A DNA stretch of 64,000 nucleotides, from the NCBI RefSeq assembly GCF_000327385.1, contig NW_008708986.1:5796010-5860009 (forward strand), in the 5' to 3' direction. This document shows, piece by piece, positions 49,801 through 61,295 of this stretch. The notes below the pieces were generated by a model. It did no database searches. It saw nothing but the letters and a program-made list of their open reading frames with translations, and had not been told where the DNA came from. The position numbers and the translations under genes are program-made. The stretch comes from Lottia gigantea. Its lineage: Eukaryota > Mollusca > Gastropoda > Lottiidae. Positions within the stretch are counted from its first letter, which is position 1. Each line of letters starts with the position of its first letter.

Positions 49801-52800
49801 AACATTCGGAAATCTTCGCCAGTTTCCATAATGCTGAATCCGCTGTAGAACTTTCACGATTGACCGTTTGAGCATGTAATTGTGAATTTCAGATTTTATG
49901 TATTGCTTTCAGATATGACCACTTCGACCTCTCTTTAATAAGTAAGTTTTACATAGAATATTTCGGCGAGTGTACATAGTCTATGTCTACTCAACACCTT
50001 ATGTATATTTATCTAGAAGTGTCAATATGTAAATATCCAAATTTGAATATCGAAGATTGTGATACTGAATATTAATCTTTGTTTACAGTAAGACATACAA
50101 TCGAAAATTGTATCACGTGATCTATTCTCCCGAAGGCCAAAGCAAAAATATAATGTAGACTTTTAAGATACATGGATCAATCGTAACCTAAAAGGCTTTC
50201 GCACAATCGAGATGAAAATGTCCTATTTCATTATTAAAAATTTATTGCATGTGTATTTGCAGTGCGACAAGGTCGTTGCAGCTTATTGGGTAGACGAAGG
50301 CGCCCTAATGAAGTACATTATGCAGCTTGACCCCAAGCTTATGCAATCAAACTAATGATTATTGTATCGGTTCTTATCGGTTATGCTTGAATACCTGTCT
50401 GACGCTCATTTCGAATGTATATGTACGTGAGGGTACGATGCCTTTCGCTATTAAATGAGATAGCTGCATGTTACATGTTTACTTAAGATTTTGAAACAGC
50501 TTTCAATCACTTGCCCTTTTAAACCTGAATATGAATACATTATAGATTATGTTATTAAAGAAATGCAAGATATTAATCACTCGGCAAACGACATTCAAAG
50601 GCTTCTTCTGTAATTTATTAAACTCGAGTACATTATACAGTTATCCACCTTGGGCAAAAGGAGATGGAGGATCGATAAGGCACACATGTTGCAATACACG
50701 AGGCCTTAGTTCGACTCGTCAGTCACTCCGACTTTCATTGATTAAACAGGCACTGTTCACTATTGCAATTAAAGTGTCATATCTTAAATCTTAAATCCGA
50801 TTATTTCGTCCTCTCAAAAGTAAAAAGAAGTGGTACATGTACGTTATAATGGACTTATTTATCAGAAACATATCGCATCCAGTCTTTATACTGTTATTTT
50901 TGATAGGTTTCTAAGGTTGTCGCCACTGAAAATGTTTAAAAAATCAGATGATTTTTTTTCAATGATTTGCAAGGTTTTAATGCGAGTTTTCTGTTTTGAG
51001 TGCAACTAGTTTTTTGATTAATTTTTATACATGGACTATTTTTTGTCCAGCTTTAGAACGTCCTTTGCATGTAAACTACAAAGACTGTTTGCATTTCTGA
51101 AGATATGTCTGAAAAAAACATATTGTAATATTACGTGCGTAATGTTACTTCAACCACTTGTTTATTTTAAGATCTATATGAGTTGAAAATGTCCACTTTC
51201 TTGTCTCGCGACCTTTACACTTCAAGGCAGTTGAAAGTTCTAGGTGAGTTTATGTGCACTCTGAAAATTAGACTTGAAATTGACTTGACTTCAAAAGGAC
51301 TTTTTTTTTATTAGTAAATGCTCGGTTGAAGCTCAAGCTTTTAAGAATTTTTGAAAAAAATGATGATTTCATGATTTGAATCAACCGAAAAATTGTTGAA
51401 CAAAGCCTGACTTGAAACGAAATTTTATCTGACTATTTGAAATGAATTGGCGTAAATCTTTAGATCGAATAACAGAATGTCTATGTCATCCTAGTAACCT
51501 ATTTAAATAATCAGTCAAATCTTGTTTACTTGTCTCTTAAAACTCGCCGGAGCAGAAAGATGTGTCATAACCCAAATTCAATATCTTTTGTTGTGGCTTT
51601 TTGTTTAAGAAATATTAAAAAGTAAAATAGAAGTGCTTTTTTCTTTTAATTATTTGATAGGATTTCATACTATTTTAAAAAGAAAATTTCGTTGGAAACA
51701 TTTAAGATTTTCTTGTTGATTAAATATGAACAGTTGGGTTAACATGTAATGTGGAAACCATGAATACTATTAAATCGCAAATTTAACCGCAAATTTAAAT
51801 ACACCCTATCTTCTGAACAGTTTGCAGGCATGCAAGCTTTCAACTTTTATTTATTGCTTATTAACAGACATCAGAATTACCGACGGAATAAAATCTTGCA
51901 CTTAAAGGGATTATAAAGAGGTCTCTCAAAAGAAAAAAATTTTTTACAAAAACTATGTGCTTGATGTCATTTATCGCAAAAGTCTGTATGTGATAAAGCA
52001 TATTATTTTGCCCATTAGTGACGTCACCAAACACTTAGTTTTATTGGAATTGCAGGAAACGCACACGTCTGATTCAAAAATGGAATTTTGCAAATTGATG
52101 CAACCAGTGTCCCCGATACATATGAAATTTAGGAAATCCTGTATAATCCCTTAAGATTCTCGCGTACACTAACTACACTTGTTTCTTACTGTTACTGGTT
52201 ATGATGTGCAAAAATGATAATAGCCCGAATATTTTAACTGTAGTTACCTTTGCCGGTACGTGTTTGTTTGATGACGAACCAGTCATATTTTCTAATCAAA
52301 TAAATATTCATATTTCAGGACGAACCGATTGATAGAGGAAATTGGAGTGGACGATTAGATTTTTTACTCTCCTGTATTGGTTATGCTGTTGGTTTGGGAA
52401 ACGTATGGCGATTTCCCTACTTAGCCTACAGAAATGGCGGGGGTGAGTGCTTAGTTCAGTATTTTAACGCGGAATTTAAATGAAAAATGAATGAATGAAG
52501 TTTGTCCTACTTTTCTGTACCTTGTGAGCTAATGGAGACGGGCCATGCCATGCAGGGTGCAATGAATGTTTTCCAGGACAGTGGCATAAGCCTACTTTAT
52601 TGTGTGATTTATTGTCCGATTTTAAAATACAGATATTAAGCAGATGGGTTATCGTTGTAAGATCTTTGGAAATAAAATATTTCTTTGTCATGTCAGTCGA
52701 GATGATATTTCAGAAATCTGAAACTGCGTCAATGATTTTGTCATAAATATGTGTTGCATCGATGGTAACAACAATGCTTATATAATAACTACTGGGAAAT

Positions 52801-55800
52801 AACTCACATTTCACAACTCGTTCAATTCAACAACTATTCAGATGTCGGACAAACACGTCCTCCTGGAACCATCGGTCAACTGACAAATCAACCTCTTTGA
52901 ATAAAGGGTATTGGAGGACCTAATAAAGAAATACTTAAATCCTAAGTATATATTCTCATCTCATTTGATAGCTTCCAGCCCGTTCCCCGTACTTGCTCAT
53001 GGAGTTGGATTGACGTCAGTAAGGCGATTATATGTCGTGGGTTGGAATCCTCCTCGAGATTAAGAAAAAAAATATGATGCCTGTTCCAGTGCTTTCGAAA
53101 CTTGGCCCGGTGTCTGCTCTCACCTTCTTATACCTAAAAATTACTAATACGATTGACTGTTTATCGTTTCAGCTACGTTTCTGATTCCTTATGTTATTAT
53201 GTTGACCATTGCTGGTTTACCACTTTTCTTTATTGAGTTGGCTATTGGACAATTTGCTTCAGAAGGCCCAATCACAGTATGGAAAGTCAGTCCTGCATTT
53301 TCAGGTAAATAAACTAAGTCTGTAAACTTGCTCTTGCTCGGGTGTGCTCTATGGTCTACTATAAAGTGAACATCTTCTTTTCATATCATATATTACAAAA
53401 ATAGGTTTTTGCATTATACACGTCGACCTTACTAATAGGTGGATGATATTAATTTTTTACATGTTTCCAAATGTTAGTGGTATCTGTGAGATGTATTCAT
53501 TCGCTGGCTTAATCCGACTGAAGCGCATCGACGACTTCAAAACCCCTGTTGCTGTCCATTGCTTACGGCCTGAGCGGTCGTACATATATGACTCGACCCT
53601 CAATTGTGGTGGATGTCTTTCCATTCGACCTGTGCCCACCATTGGTAATTTTGTATTACTAAATTTTAATATTTTTTGACAAACTGTTAATAGTTGATGT
53701 TTCCATTACCAGGTATTGGGTTTGGTATGTGTTTAGTTAGTGGTATGGTTAGTATCTACTACAATGTTATCATTATGTATGCTGTTTACTACATGTTGGT
53801 ATCATTTGTTAACATGGATACACTATTACCATGGCAAACATGTAACAATACATGGAATGACCACACGTGTCGAATCGAACCATACCCAGCACTTAGTACC
53901 ATGAATGAATCGGACAAAGTCGAAGCTTTGAAAGGTTAGTAGGAACTCTTCAATAGAAAATGCAACAAATATATTTAGTTTTTACCAATCGTACCATATC
54001 AGAAACAGGATTATTTTTAGCTAAGCCAATCAGAAAGTGTCCACAGCTCACAGTTTAAGCATTTAAATCCATGTGTATCCAGAAATAGACGCGTTAGAAA
54101 GTTAAAAAGACGACTCGTCTTTTCTTGACTCTGCCATATTATAATATATATATATGCCATATACAATATATATATATATATATAGAAAACAAAGAAATTC
54201 CTAGTTGGAAGTTGGAAAATATTTTTGAAGGAATCATGCGATTTTCGTACATTTGTGGTAGCCTACTTCTGAACACTATTTACATATTCATGACCCAAAT
54301 CCAGCTCGGAAAATTGCGAATCTGTCCCTTTTTAAAGATGAGTAAACTTAGTTTCGGGTTATGAATGAGCAAAGGAACCAAGGGAAGTAACTGAACATGA
54401 TTTCGACAAATTAGATTTATAGTGGTCATTTAAATTTGAAGATTTCTGAGTATCTGTTGCTGAAAGGATGTATTTTTACGTATAAATCTGCTTTTTCAGG
54501 CAACGTGGTGAACTTTACATGTGCCACAGAATTTGCAGCAAATTTAACGGAAAAATTTAATCTAACTTCTATGTTGATGCCAAAGGATTTCAATTCTACA
54601 TATTTACAAGATAAACTGGTTGAAGGTTGTAAATTGAAATGGCAAACTGCTTCAGAACAATATTGGACGTAAGCTTTTTACTTTTTATCACCAGCAAGAG
54701 TGTCAGTTTCTTTGAACAACCGGTGTACCAGATGCTGTTGAACACATTTCCCAAAAGATCTTGATCATTGACTGAGAAATCTCATTTAAATCCATGATAA
54801 TTTCAGAGATAGTAAATATGATTCTTTTCATCTGAATTTAAGGTTCACCTCGACTCAGAGGTCTGTCGGATAGTAAATATCAGTGTACAAATTATGCATT
54901 ATTTTCCAAGTTGTTATATAGAATACTTCATTTGTTTAGACGTTCTGTATTGATGTTACAAGAAGCCGATGGTTTGGAATGGTTAGGTGGAGTCAGTTTG
55001 AGAAATTGTTTATTGTTATTCTTTACATGGATTCTCATCTTCGCCTGTTTAATTAAGGGTATTAAATCTACTGGAAAGGTAGGTCCTTTAATTCTATACT
55101 TTATAGTACATTCTGGTCTTTGAGTTAATACCGTCTTTTCAAACTGGTTTCTGTCAGTGATGCAGGTCGGAGGGGCTCAGGGCTGACCTAAAATGAGAGT
55201 CTTGTCGTTCGAAAGTGACGATAAACCGAGGCCCTCCATGTGCTGTAGGCTAATTCACTGTTGAATTTCGGAAAAGAGATGGGTAATTCGCTCATGGCAC
55301 AATGTTTGACATTAACCCTTTTAATTACATTTCATTAGAACTGGAGCACCCTTTTGATATAAACATGCTTTTCTTATGTCAAAAGATCAAAACCGACATA
55401 GACCCATTACATTGCAATCCAAGGGCAAAATTGTGAATTATTAGGCAAAACCTAAATCAGACATCTAGATCTAATCAATCGGTCTTTAAACGGACAAACT
55501 AAACGCTTGTTTATATCATAAGATGATCTGTTATAACTTACCAATATCATCTGTATTTCTAGGTCGTATACTTTACTGCTACCTTCCCATACATCATTCT
55601 TATTGTCTTATTAATCCGAGGTCTGACTTTACCTGGATTTAGAAAGGGTATTGACTTCTATGTTATTCCTAAACCAGAAAAACTGTTGGATCCTAAGGTA
55701 AGACAATACATGATACATTATGTTAGACAATAAACCGAGGCCCTGTTTACAAATTAAAGATCGATCGACGATTGGAAATCGAAAAAGGGTAGGCTTATGC

Positions 55801-58800
55801 CACTGTCCTGACAAAATCTACCTTCATTAGCCCAATCTCGGGTGCAGAAACGTCAGTTTATCGTTTAAGTTTTCGATAAAACAAATGATCAGAATTAGAG
55901 CATAAAAAATCTCAATGAATAAAGACCGAAAGAAAATGAGCTTTGCCGATTTACCTTTCATGAATACAAATTTGCAAGTAAATGAAATGTACTTGCTCAG
56001 TTATATCTTATTTATTAGGTATGGGGTGATGCTGCTACACAGATTTTCTATTCTTTGGGTATTGGTTTTGGTGGATTATTGACCATGTCCTCGTATAACA
56101 AGTTTAGAAATAATGTCTACAGGTAGGTTTTTGTTACCCTACCCCCTCTAATGCTTGCACTAAATCGTTTTATCGTCAGTATGGCGCGCGTTGCATAACG
56201 TATGATGTTTGTTTTCCACAATGTCATTCAACTGCTTTTAATTTTAATGTGATTTAGATTTGATCTAACATTGACATACTGTTCGAATGATTGAATAAAT
56301 AGGCTGTTCTATGATTATATCTTATGAACATTTTGAATAGAACACATTTAGCCGATGTTCTTGCTGATACGATACACGCCTATAAGCATTTGGCCCTAAA
56401 AATTAAATTCGTTAAAGTTGAATATACCAAAACCAACATAGACCCATGAAAACCTTCCAAAATCCATTTTATTGAATTTGAGCTATCAAATTAATACTAC
56501 TGTGGGTATTGCTGGGGAGTCAAGACCCGTTTGGAACACCTGATGTTAATCAGCGACCCCGTTGGTCAACTTGGCCTCCCTTTCAGAGAGGCAAATGTTG
56601 CTCGGTGCAATCTTTTACAGAGCCTTATTGTTATATGCACTTAGAGATTTAAAGACAAAATTTATAAAATGAAATATTGTAACAAGATATTAGTACCGTA
56701 TTGTCCATAAAATGAATTTACGCTGCCCATAAATACACTGTTGTTGAACAAATGTTGACTAATATTAATTCAACCATATTCATACCATTGCAGAGATGCT
56801 ATATTGGTAGCTTGTATTAATTGTGGTACAAGTATATTTGCCGGTTTTGCTATCTTCTCATTGTTGGGTTTTATGGCCCATGTTACCAATCAAGACGTAG
56901 CCGATGTCGCACAAGATGGTAGGTATATCCTAAAACATGTATTTCCCATGCCAGCCTAAGGACTAGAGATGCAATATAATTTTGATACGGTATTTTATTT
57001 TTACCATTTCGGAACACAGTGGACAAAGCTGGATATAATTTGTCAGACAATAAAACCATCTCTAATTTTGCAAATGAGCTGTGTCAAATACACACAACAG
57101 TTAATAATTATTGAAAATATGCTTGTGTAAAAGAGTTCAATAGAAACTCAAGGGGAGCATACAATATCTAACCGTGGCGGTAAAAGTCTTTTCTTGTACT
57201 TGTTCTGAACATCATGAATTTCACTCTAAGAATGTTCTATAAGCTAATTTATGCTTGAAGCTGAAAATGTGGAGGACAACTTACCAAAAAGCTACCTCTG
57301 ACATTTTTCGGTACGCTGACCTTATGTAACAATTATTTACATTTTCTATGTTTCTTTTGGCTAAAAGAACTACATTTCACTTTTTATGTTTCAATTTCAA
57401 TTTCAGGTCCCGGTTTAGCTTTTATTGCCTATCCAGAAGGTATTGCCCGTCTACCTGTTGCTCCTATTTGGGCTTTCCTGTTCTTCTTTATGATTCTAAC
57501 CCTCGGTTTAGATTCTCAGGTAAGAATTGGACTAGACTGAATCTGGGTAATTCGAAAAGATTTAAAACTCAAGACATATTTGCTTCATGTACATCATCGG
57601 GGAAATAAATAGTGAAATCGAATGGTTTGAGATGACATACATATAAATCTTTTTCTTTTCAGTTTGCTATGATGGAAACGGTTATTAGTGGTATCACCGA
57701 TCTGTTCCCACATATTCTTAGAAAGAGGAAATTAAGTTTCACCTTCTTCTGTTGTATGATTGGATTTTTACTTGGTATTCCTATGTCAGCTAGGGTTAGT
57801 ATTCTAACTTCCATGCACTTGATCAAATACAATTGAGACTCGGCATGCTGCCAGTAATGCAATCGATCAATGACCCCTCAAACGGGCAGTAGGAAGAAAA
57901 AAATTCGAAAAATAGGAGTTTTGGATTGTGCGAGAAATTGTAATGTTATTGCCAATCCCCATTAAACCATTGAGATGTGATTATTTTCTTGGATTTTGTT
58001 TTTATCGCTTCATACTTTGTCGATTTTATTTATAACTCTGGTAACATAACATTATTTCCGTAGATATATTTTTTGCAAATTTTGATATAAATCCAACCAA
58101 GTGATTCTTTTGTTTTTAAAATTACATAATCGTTCAATGAAAAATTATCAGAAAAAAATGACGCACATGCAGAGGGAAACGTTTTCTACAAAACATTGAT
58201 CAAACAAAAACCTCAATCTAATTTTTCAGGGTGGTATCTATGTGTTGACACTATTCGATTGGTATTCCGGTAGTTATAATCTGATGTTCTTGGCACTTAT
58301 GGAACTTATTTGTCTTATGTATGTGTATGGTAAGAGATTAATCCTTTTAGAATTTTCATTGTGTTCACGGCAAATCCCTATTTCTCAAAAACTGAAAATT
58401 GGATTAGAGCAATGGTTGTCACGCCATATGCTGTAAGTCTCTTGCTGGGTCGGGAAACTACCTTCGGATGTAAGTTCGACAGTCAAGAGGTAAATAAGTA
58501 AAGCATTGCTTCTGGCACACTGAATGACGCTGTACGAACTCGCTCAGCAAAACTAACCCGAAATCCAAACTATAATCTGGCAATGAATTTACTATTTATC
58601 AGTAATACCCGATGGGTTCGATTTCATAATGAACAGTGATATCAGTTGTCTTGGTGGGTAAGCATACATTGTCTGGTGCCATACCTGCCATGTCTTCTCA
58701 ATATTACAAAATTCTTCTTCGGCAGTCGTTAGAGCTTTCATTAATTCCTTTCAGGATTCCGAAATTTCTGTAAAGATGTAGAAATGATGGTTGGATATCA

Positions 58801-60136
58801 ACCAAATATATATTGGTTGGTAACCTGGTTGGGTTTGACACCACTTGCTCTTATTGTAAGTATGAGATACAAAGCGTTTGACGCCTTTGGAACAGACACA
58901 CAAAAACCTCAGAATGACATATGACATTCGCTTTTGTAACTTAAGGCTTCCTTTTATACCATTTTTTACAAAACTATTTTGTAATGGAGGTTCACTTCTT
59001 TTTTTATAGCCAGAATAACTGTTCAGAAACAAGGATCCTATCCGCGACAAAATGTTATTGTTTGAGACAATTTGACTTCAATGTAGCCTTTTCAAGCCGA
59101 TAAATGAATTTTTACATATTGGAATTTGTAAAGTCCTTTAAAGATAATGAACTTGATGTGTCTTTTCAGTTCATTATGATTATTTCTGGAATCTACTACA
59201 CCCCTGCCTATTACGGTGATTATAAATTCCCATCATGGGCAGAAGGTATTGGTTGGATGTTAGCTATGATACCGGTTGCTGTCTTTTTCTTGGTCATGAT
59301 TATTCAAGTTATACGTTATGGAGTAGTAAGTCTTATATAAATATTACGAATTTTATTTGGTTCATTTAATTTGATGCCTACTGGCCAATTAGTGATTCTG
59401 CAATATGTTCCATAACACTTGCTGTTTTCGCTAAACCAGAAAGTAGAGTAAAGATTCTAATAATCTTCTGTTGCTTATAGGCCAGCCAACATAACCACAA
59501 CGTAAATAATGAAAGAAAGTAATTGAGGTAATAAGGTTGTGTTCTATGGAAAGCAAGTCTATGACATCATCGCATCCACAAATTTTGCCTATTGCTACTT
59601 AAAAAACAGTTTCTGTGGTCAAATGGGGTGAAAAAGTTATTGTGTATTATGATTGGCCCCGTTTCACAAATTTCACCTAAGATGAAAAATACAGTAAACT
59701 GATTTTTTATTAAAACTACATTAAAATCAATTTTAAATTCCGGTTCTAATGACTATTATCAACTGTTTTCTCTTTGTTACAGACTGATGCCTTTAAACCC
59801 CAAAGCGATTGGGGACCAGCTTTACCAGAAGACAGAACAGGAAGATACCAGAGACAAATAAACAATGCTTTTCAGCCCGGACAAATAAACGATGCTTTTC
59901 AGCCCGGACAAATAAACAATGCTTTTCAGTCCGGACAAATAAACGATGCTTTTCAGCCCGGACAAATAAACAATGCTTTTCAGTCCGGACAAATAAACGA
60001 TGCTTTTCAGCCCGGACAAATAAACGATGGTTATGAGAACGAATGTGAATTGGGCGTGCAGAACGTAATGAACGGAAAGAAATTGCCGCCGCCGTATAAC
60101 ATTGCTAATGAAAAGTACATCGTCGAAAAGATGTAA
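43887..60136 (+). CDS. SLC6 Na+/Cl--dependent amino-acid transporter, glycine-transporter-like (gene 2)
   Basis: Exons: 43887-43901, 52319-52442, 53173-53304, 53713-53934, 54500-54668, 54940-55078, 55563-55697, 56019-56122, 56794-56918, 57407-57519, 57663-57794, 58230-58329, 58755-58855, 59170-59322, 59783-60136. The product is 705 aa. TM1 has [15 protein letters not shown] (26-40; Asn33 at the Na+ site). GPITVWK follows TM2 and YYN (106-108) lies in TM3. Loop 2 has Cys134 and Cys143 and about six N-glycosylation sequons. TM6 has [14 protein letters not shown] (318-331) followed by SSYNKFRNN. The Cl--site Ser360 lies in TM7 and GLDSQ (422-426) in TM8. The tail has [15 protein letters not shown], as in GlyT1, then six 9-aa repeats (613-666). 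It looks intact and closer to the GlyT consensus than gene 1. Predicted plasma-membrane uptake of glycine or another small amino acid; TM8 GLDSQ rather than the GLGTQ I recall in vertebrate GlyTs leaves the substrate open. Confidence 0.95.
46222..46475 (+). mobile_element. MITE family C, copy 1 (gene 2 intron 1)
   Basis: The left end TTAAAAGGGATTGTAAAGAG, then GTTTTGTAAT, is mirrored by ATTATAAAACCTCTTTACAA then TTCCTATATAAAAG at the right, an inverted repeat of about 30 bp. The inner TTATGTGATAATGCATA and CGATTAGTGACATACAAACG match copy 2. Non-coding. Confidence 0.75.
48887..49158 (+). mobile_element. MITE family B, copy 3 (gene 2 intron 1), best-preserved ends
   Basis: The left TIR runs from about 48887 (TCAGATCCTTCTTCACAATG, TCAAGATATTACGAACTT and on to GCAATAGCCAC) and the right TIR ends at about 49158. 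The two are inverted copies of roughly 65-70 bp. Flanks TCATCC and TCATGC could be a 6-bp target-site duplication with one mismatch. The interior matches copies 1 and 2. Confidence 0.75.
51901..52155 (+). mobile_element. MITE family C, copy 2 (gene 2 intron 1)
   Basis: CTTAAAGGGATTATAAAGAG at the left faces ATCCTGTATAATCCCTTAAG at the right. The interior (TGTATGTGATAAAGCATA, CCATTAGTGACGTCACCAAA) aligns with copy 1. An open frame at 51957-52154 lies inside the element and is fortuitous. Confidence 0.75.
52485..52620 (-). mobile_element. SINE family S fragment (gene 2 intron 2)
   Basis: CCTACTTTTCTGTACCTTGT, GAGCTAATGGAGACGGGCCA, CATGCAGGGTGCAATGA and GTGGCATAAGCCTAC parallel the 38952-39102 copy in the same orientation. 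Intron 2 (52443-53172) also has a B-box-like GGGTTGGAATCC near 53040, which may be another SINE trace. Confidence 0.65.
53983..54340 (+). repeat. Dispersed repeat, family D, copy 3 (gene 2 intron 4)
   Basis: ACCATATCAGAAACAGG, AAGCCAATCAGAAAG, AGCTCACAGTTTAAG, AAAGACGACTCGTCTTTTCT and GTAGCCTACTTCTGAACAC follow the order seen in the other two copies. A (TA)n tract at about 54142-54184 has expanded inside it. Confidence 0.55.
55140..55290 (+). mobile_element. SINE family S fragment, sense (gene 2 intron 6)
   Basis: TTTCTGTCAGTGATGCAGGT, GAGGGGCT and CGATAAACCGAGGCCCTC match the 20575-20829 element read on its own sense strand. Confidence 0.7.
55728..55862 (+). mobile_element. SINE family S fragment, sense (gene 2 intron 7)
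   Basis: ACAATAAACCGAGGCCCTGT, then GTAGGCTTATGCCACTGTCC and CATTAGCCCA, cover the middle and 3' parts of the family. It lies 30 bases inside the intron. Confidence 0.7.
59855..60016 (+). repeat. 27-bp in-frame minisatellite in the last exon of gene 2
   Basis: Six exact-length 27-bp units encode QIN(N/D)AFQ(P/S)G, followed by a partial seventh (QINDGYEN). After the first two units the order alternates NNAFQSG and NDAFQPG, a 54-bp higher-order unit, which shows that dimers were amplified. Because 27 is a multiple of 3, copy-number change keeps the frame. All frames here are open, including one antisense, so neighbouring open frames are shadows. Confidence 0.95.
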
Positions 60137-61295
60137 ATCGTGTGTACATGTGATTCAATGAATATTTTTAGAGATCTTACATTGCACATTATACATTAGT
60201 GATGCACATTTTTTACGCATAATAATAGACCTTTTAGATGAACACGAACTTTTTAAAAATGTATACGACGAGGATTTCTTGCGGTACTTTGACTATTGAA
60301 TTTGTATTGTTTATTTGCCAGTGATCAGGTATCCTCTTACAGAAACATTTTAATGGCAATGAATTTTTAAGTGCTTCCAAGACTTTTACGTGTTAATCTT
60401 CTCTCGAAGATTTTTAGTTTTTGTTGTTAACATAATATTGTTTTTAACAATTTGAGATGAAATTCTGAACATTTTTAAAGAAATTATTAAAACATTGTCT
60501 AAGAAAATATCTATTAAACAAAAAAACGAAACAATTTTTGATGAAGTTTCTAAACAATTTTTGTTCATTACTTTTGAAAATTTCAACGTTTTTAAGAATT
60601 TTATACAAAATGATTTTAGTCGTGCATATTGTCTGTTTTGATGTTCTTTTTTTAACATATTCTTTCATTTTAAAGATATCTTCAAACGTATAATTTACCT
60701 CACAGTTGTTCGTAATAGGGACGTCTAATGTTTAAAATTTTAAATAGTTAACATTCCATAAATCCGATTTATCTATGTTAAATTTGGAATTTTTTTCTTA
60801 TTTTTCTTTATAGTTTATATCATTGTTTTAATACATTATTAAAAAACTAATTTTTTTATTGTTTATTTTTTAAACCATAAATCATCCTATATCTATAATA
60901 TGTACTTTCTGGTGGAATGAATTCATCTACGAATTATACTTTCCCAGATGCCACCAGATGCCAACAGATGCCAACAGTCGTTAAAAATCATATTCTCATA
61001 ATTTCGCAAGTCGAAGCACACTGCACACATTCGAAAAATTTTTGCTTTATTACAGATTTAATTTCACACTTTAGAGCGAATTTTTTGAATGTGGAGGTAA
61101 AATCACTTGCACTTATTAAAGCAGAAACGAATTATTTCCTTATCTTTCCATAAAATGTTACCTTCGCAGACTAATCCGTCATGTATTCAATGTAGTTCCT
61201 TTGTGTCTATGGTGCACAATAAAAACAGAGTTTGTCTATCCAGAGACTAAAATAGCATGTAATTATGACGATCCAGTTGATGTTCTGTCCAAACA
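60137..61295. other. 3' UTR and downstream flank of gene 2
   Basis: No AATAAA lies within about 500 bases of the stop. An ATTAAA is at 60486-60491 and an AATAAA at 61218-61223, so the 3' UTR end is unclear. A short tandem (CCAGATG/CCAACAGATG type) occurs near 60944-60980. No gene could be supported. Confidence 0.45.

Larger units (their letters stand above)
43902..52318 (+). other. Large first intron of gene 2 (8.4 kb)
   Basis: Starts GTAAGAATT and ends TATTTCAG. It holds MITEs C (46222-46475 and 51901-52155) and B (48887-49158) and short A/T runs. No embedded gene could be supported. First introns often carry enhancers, but none can be recognised here. Confidence 0.7.

Noticed and set aside
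51957-52154. 65-codon frame in gene 2 intron 1
   Set aside because: It lies wholly inside a MITE with inverted ends.
53020-53060. B-box-like GGGTTGGAATCC
   Set aside because: No tRNA fold and no clear A-box; at most another SINE trace.
59809-60036. Overlapping sense and antisense open frames at the gene 2 tail
   Set aside because: Shadows created by a 27-bp repeat lacking stops in several frames.
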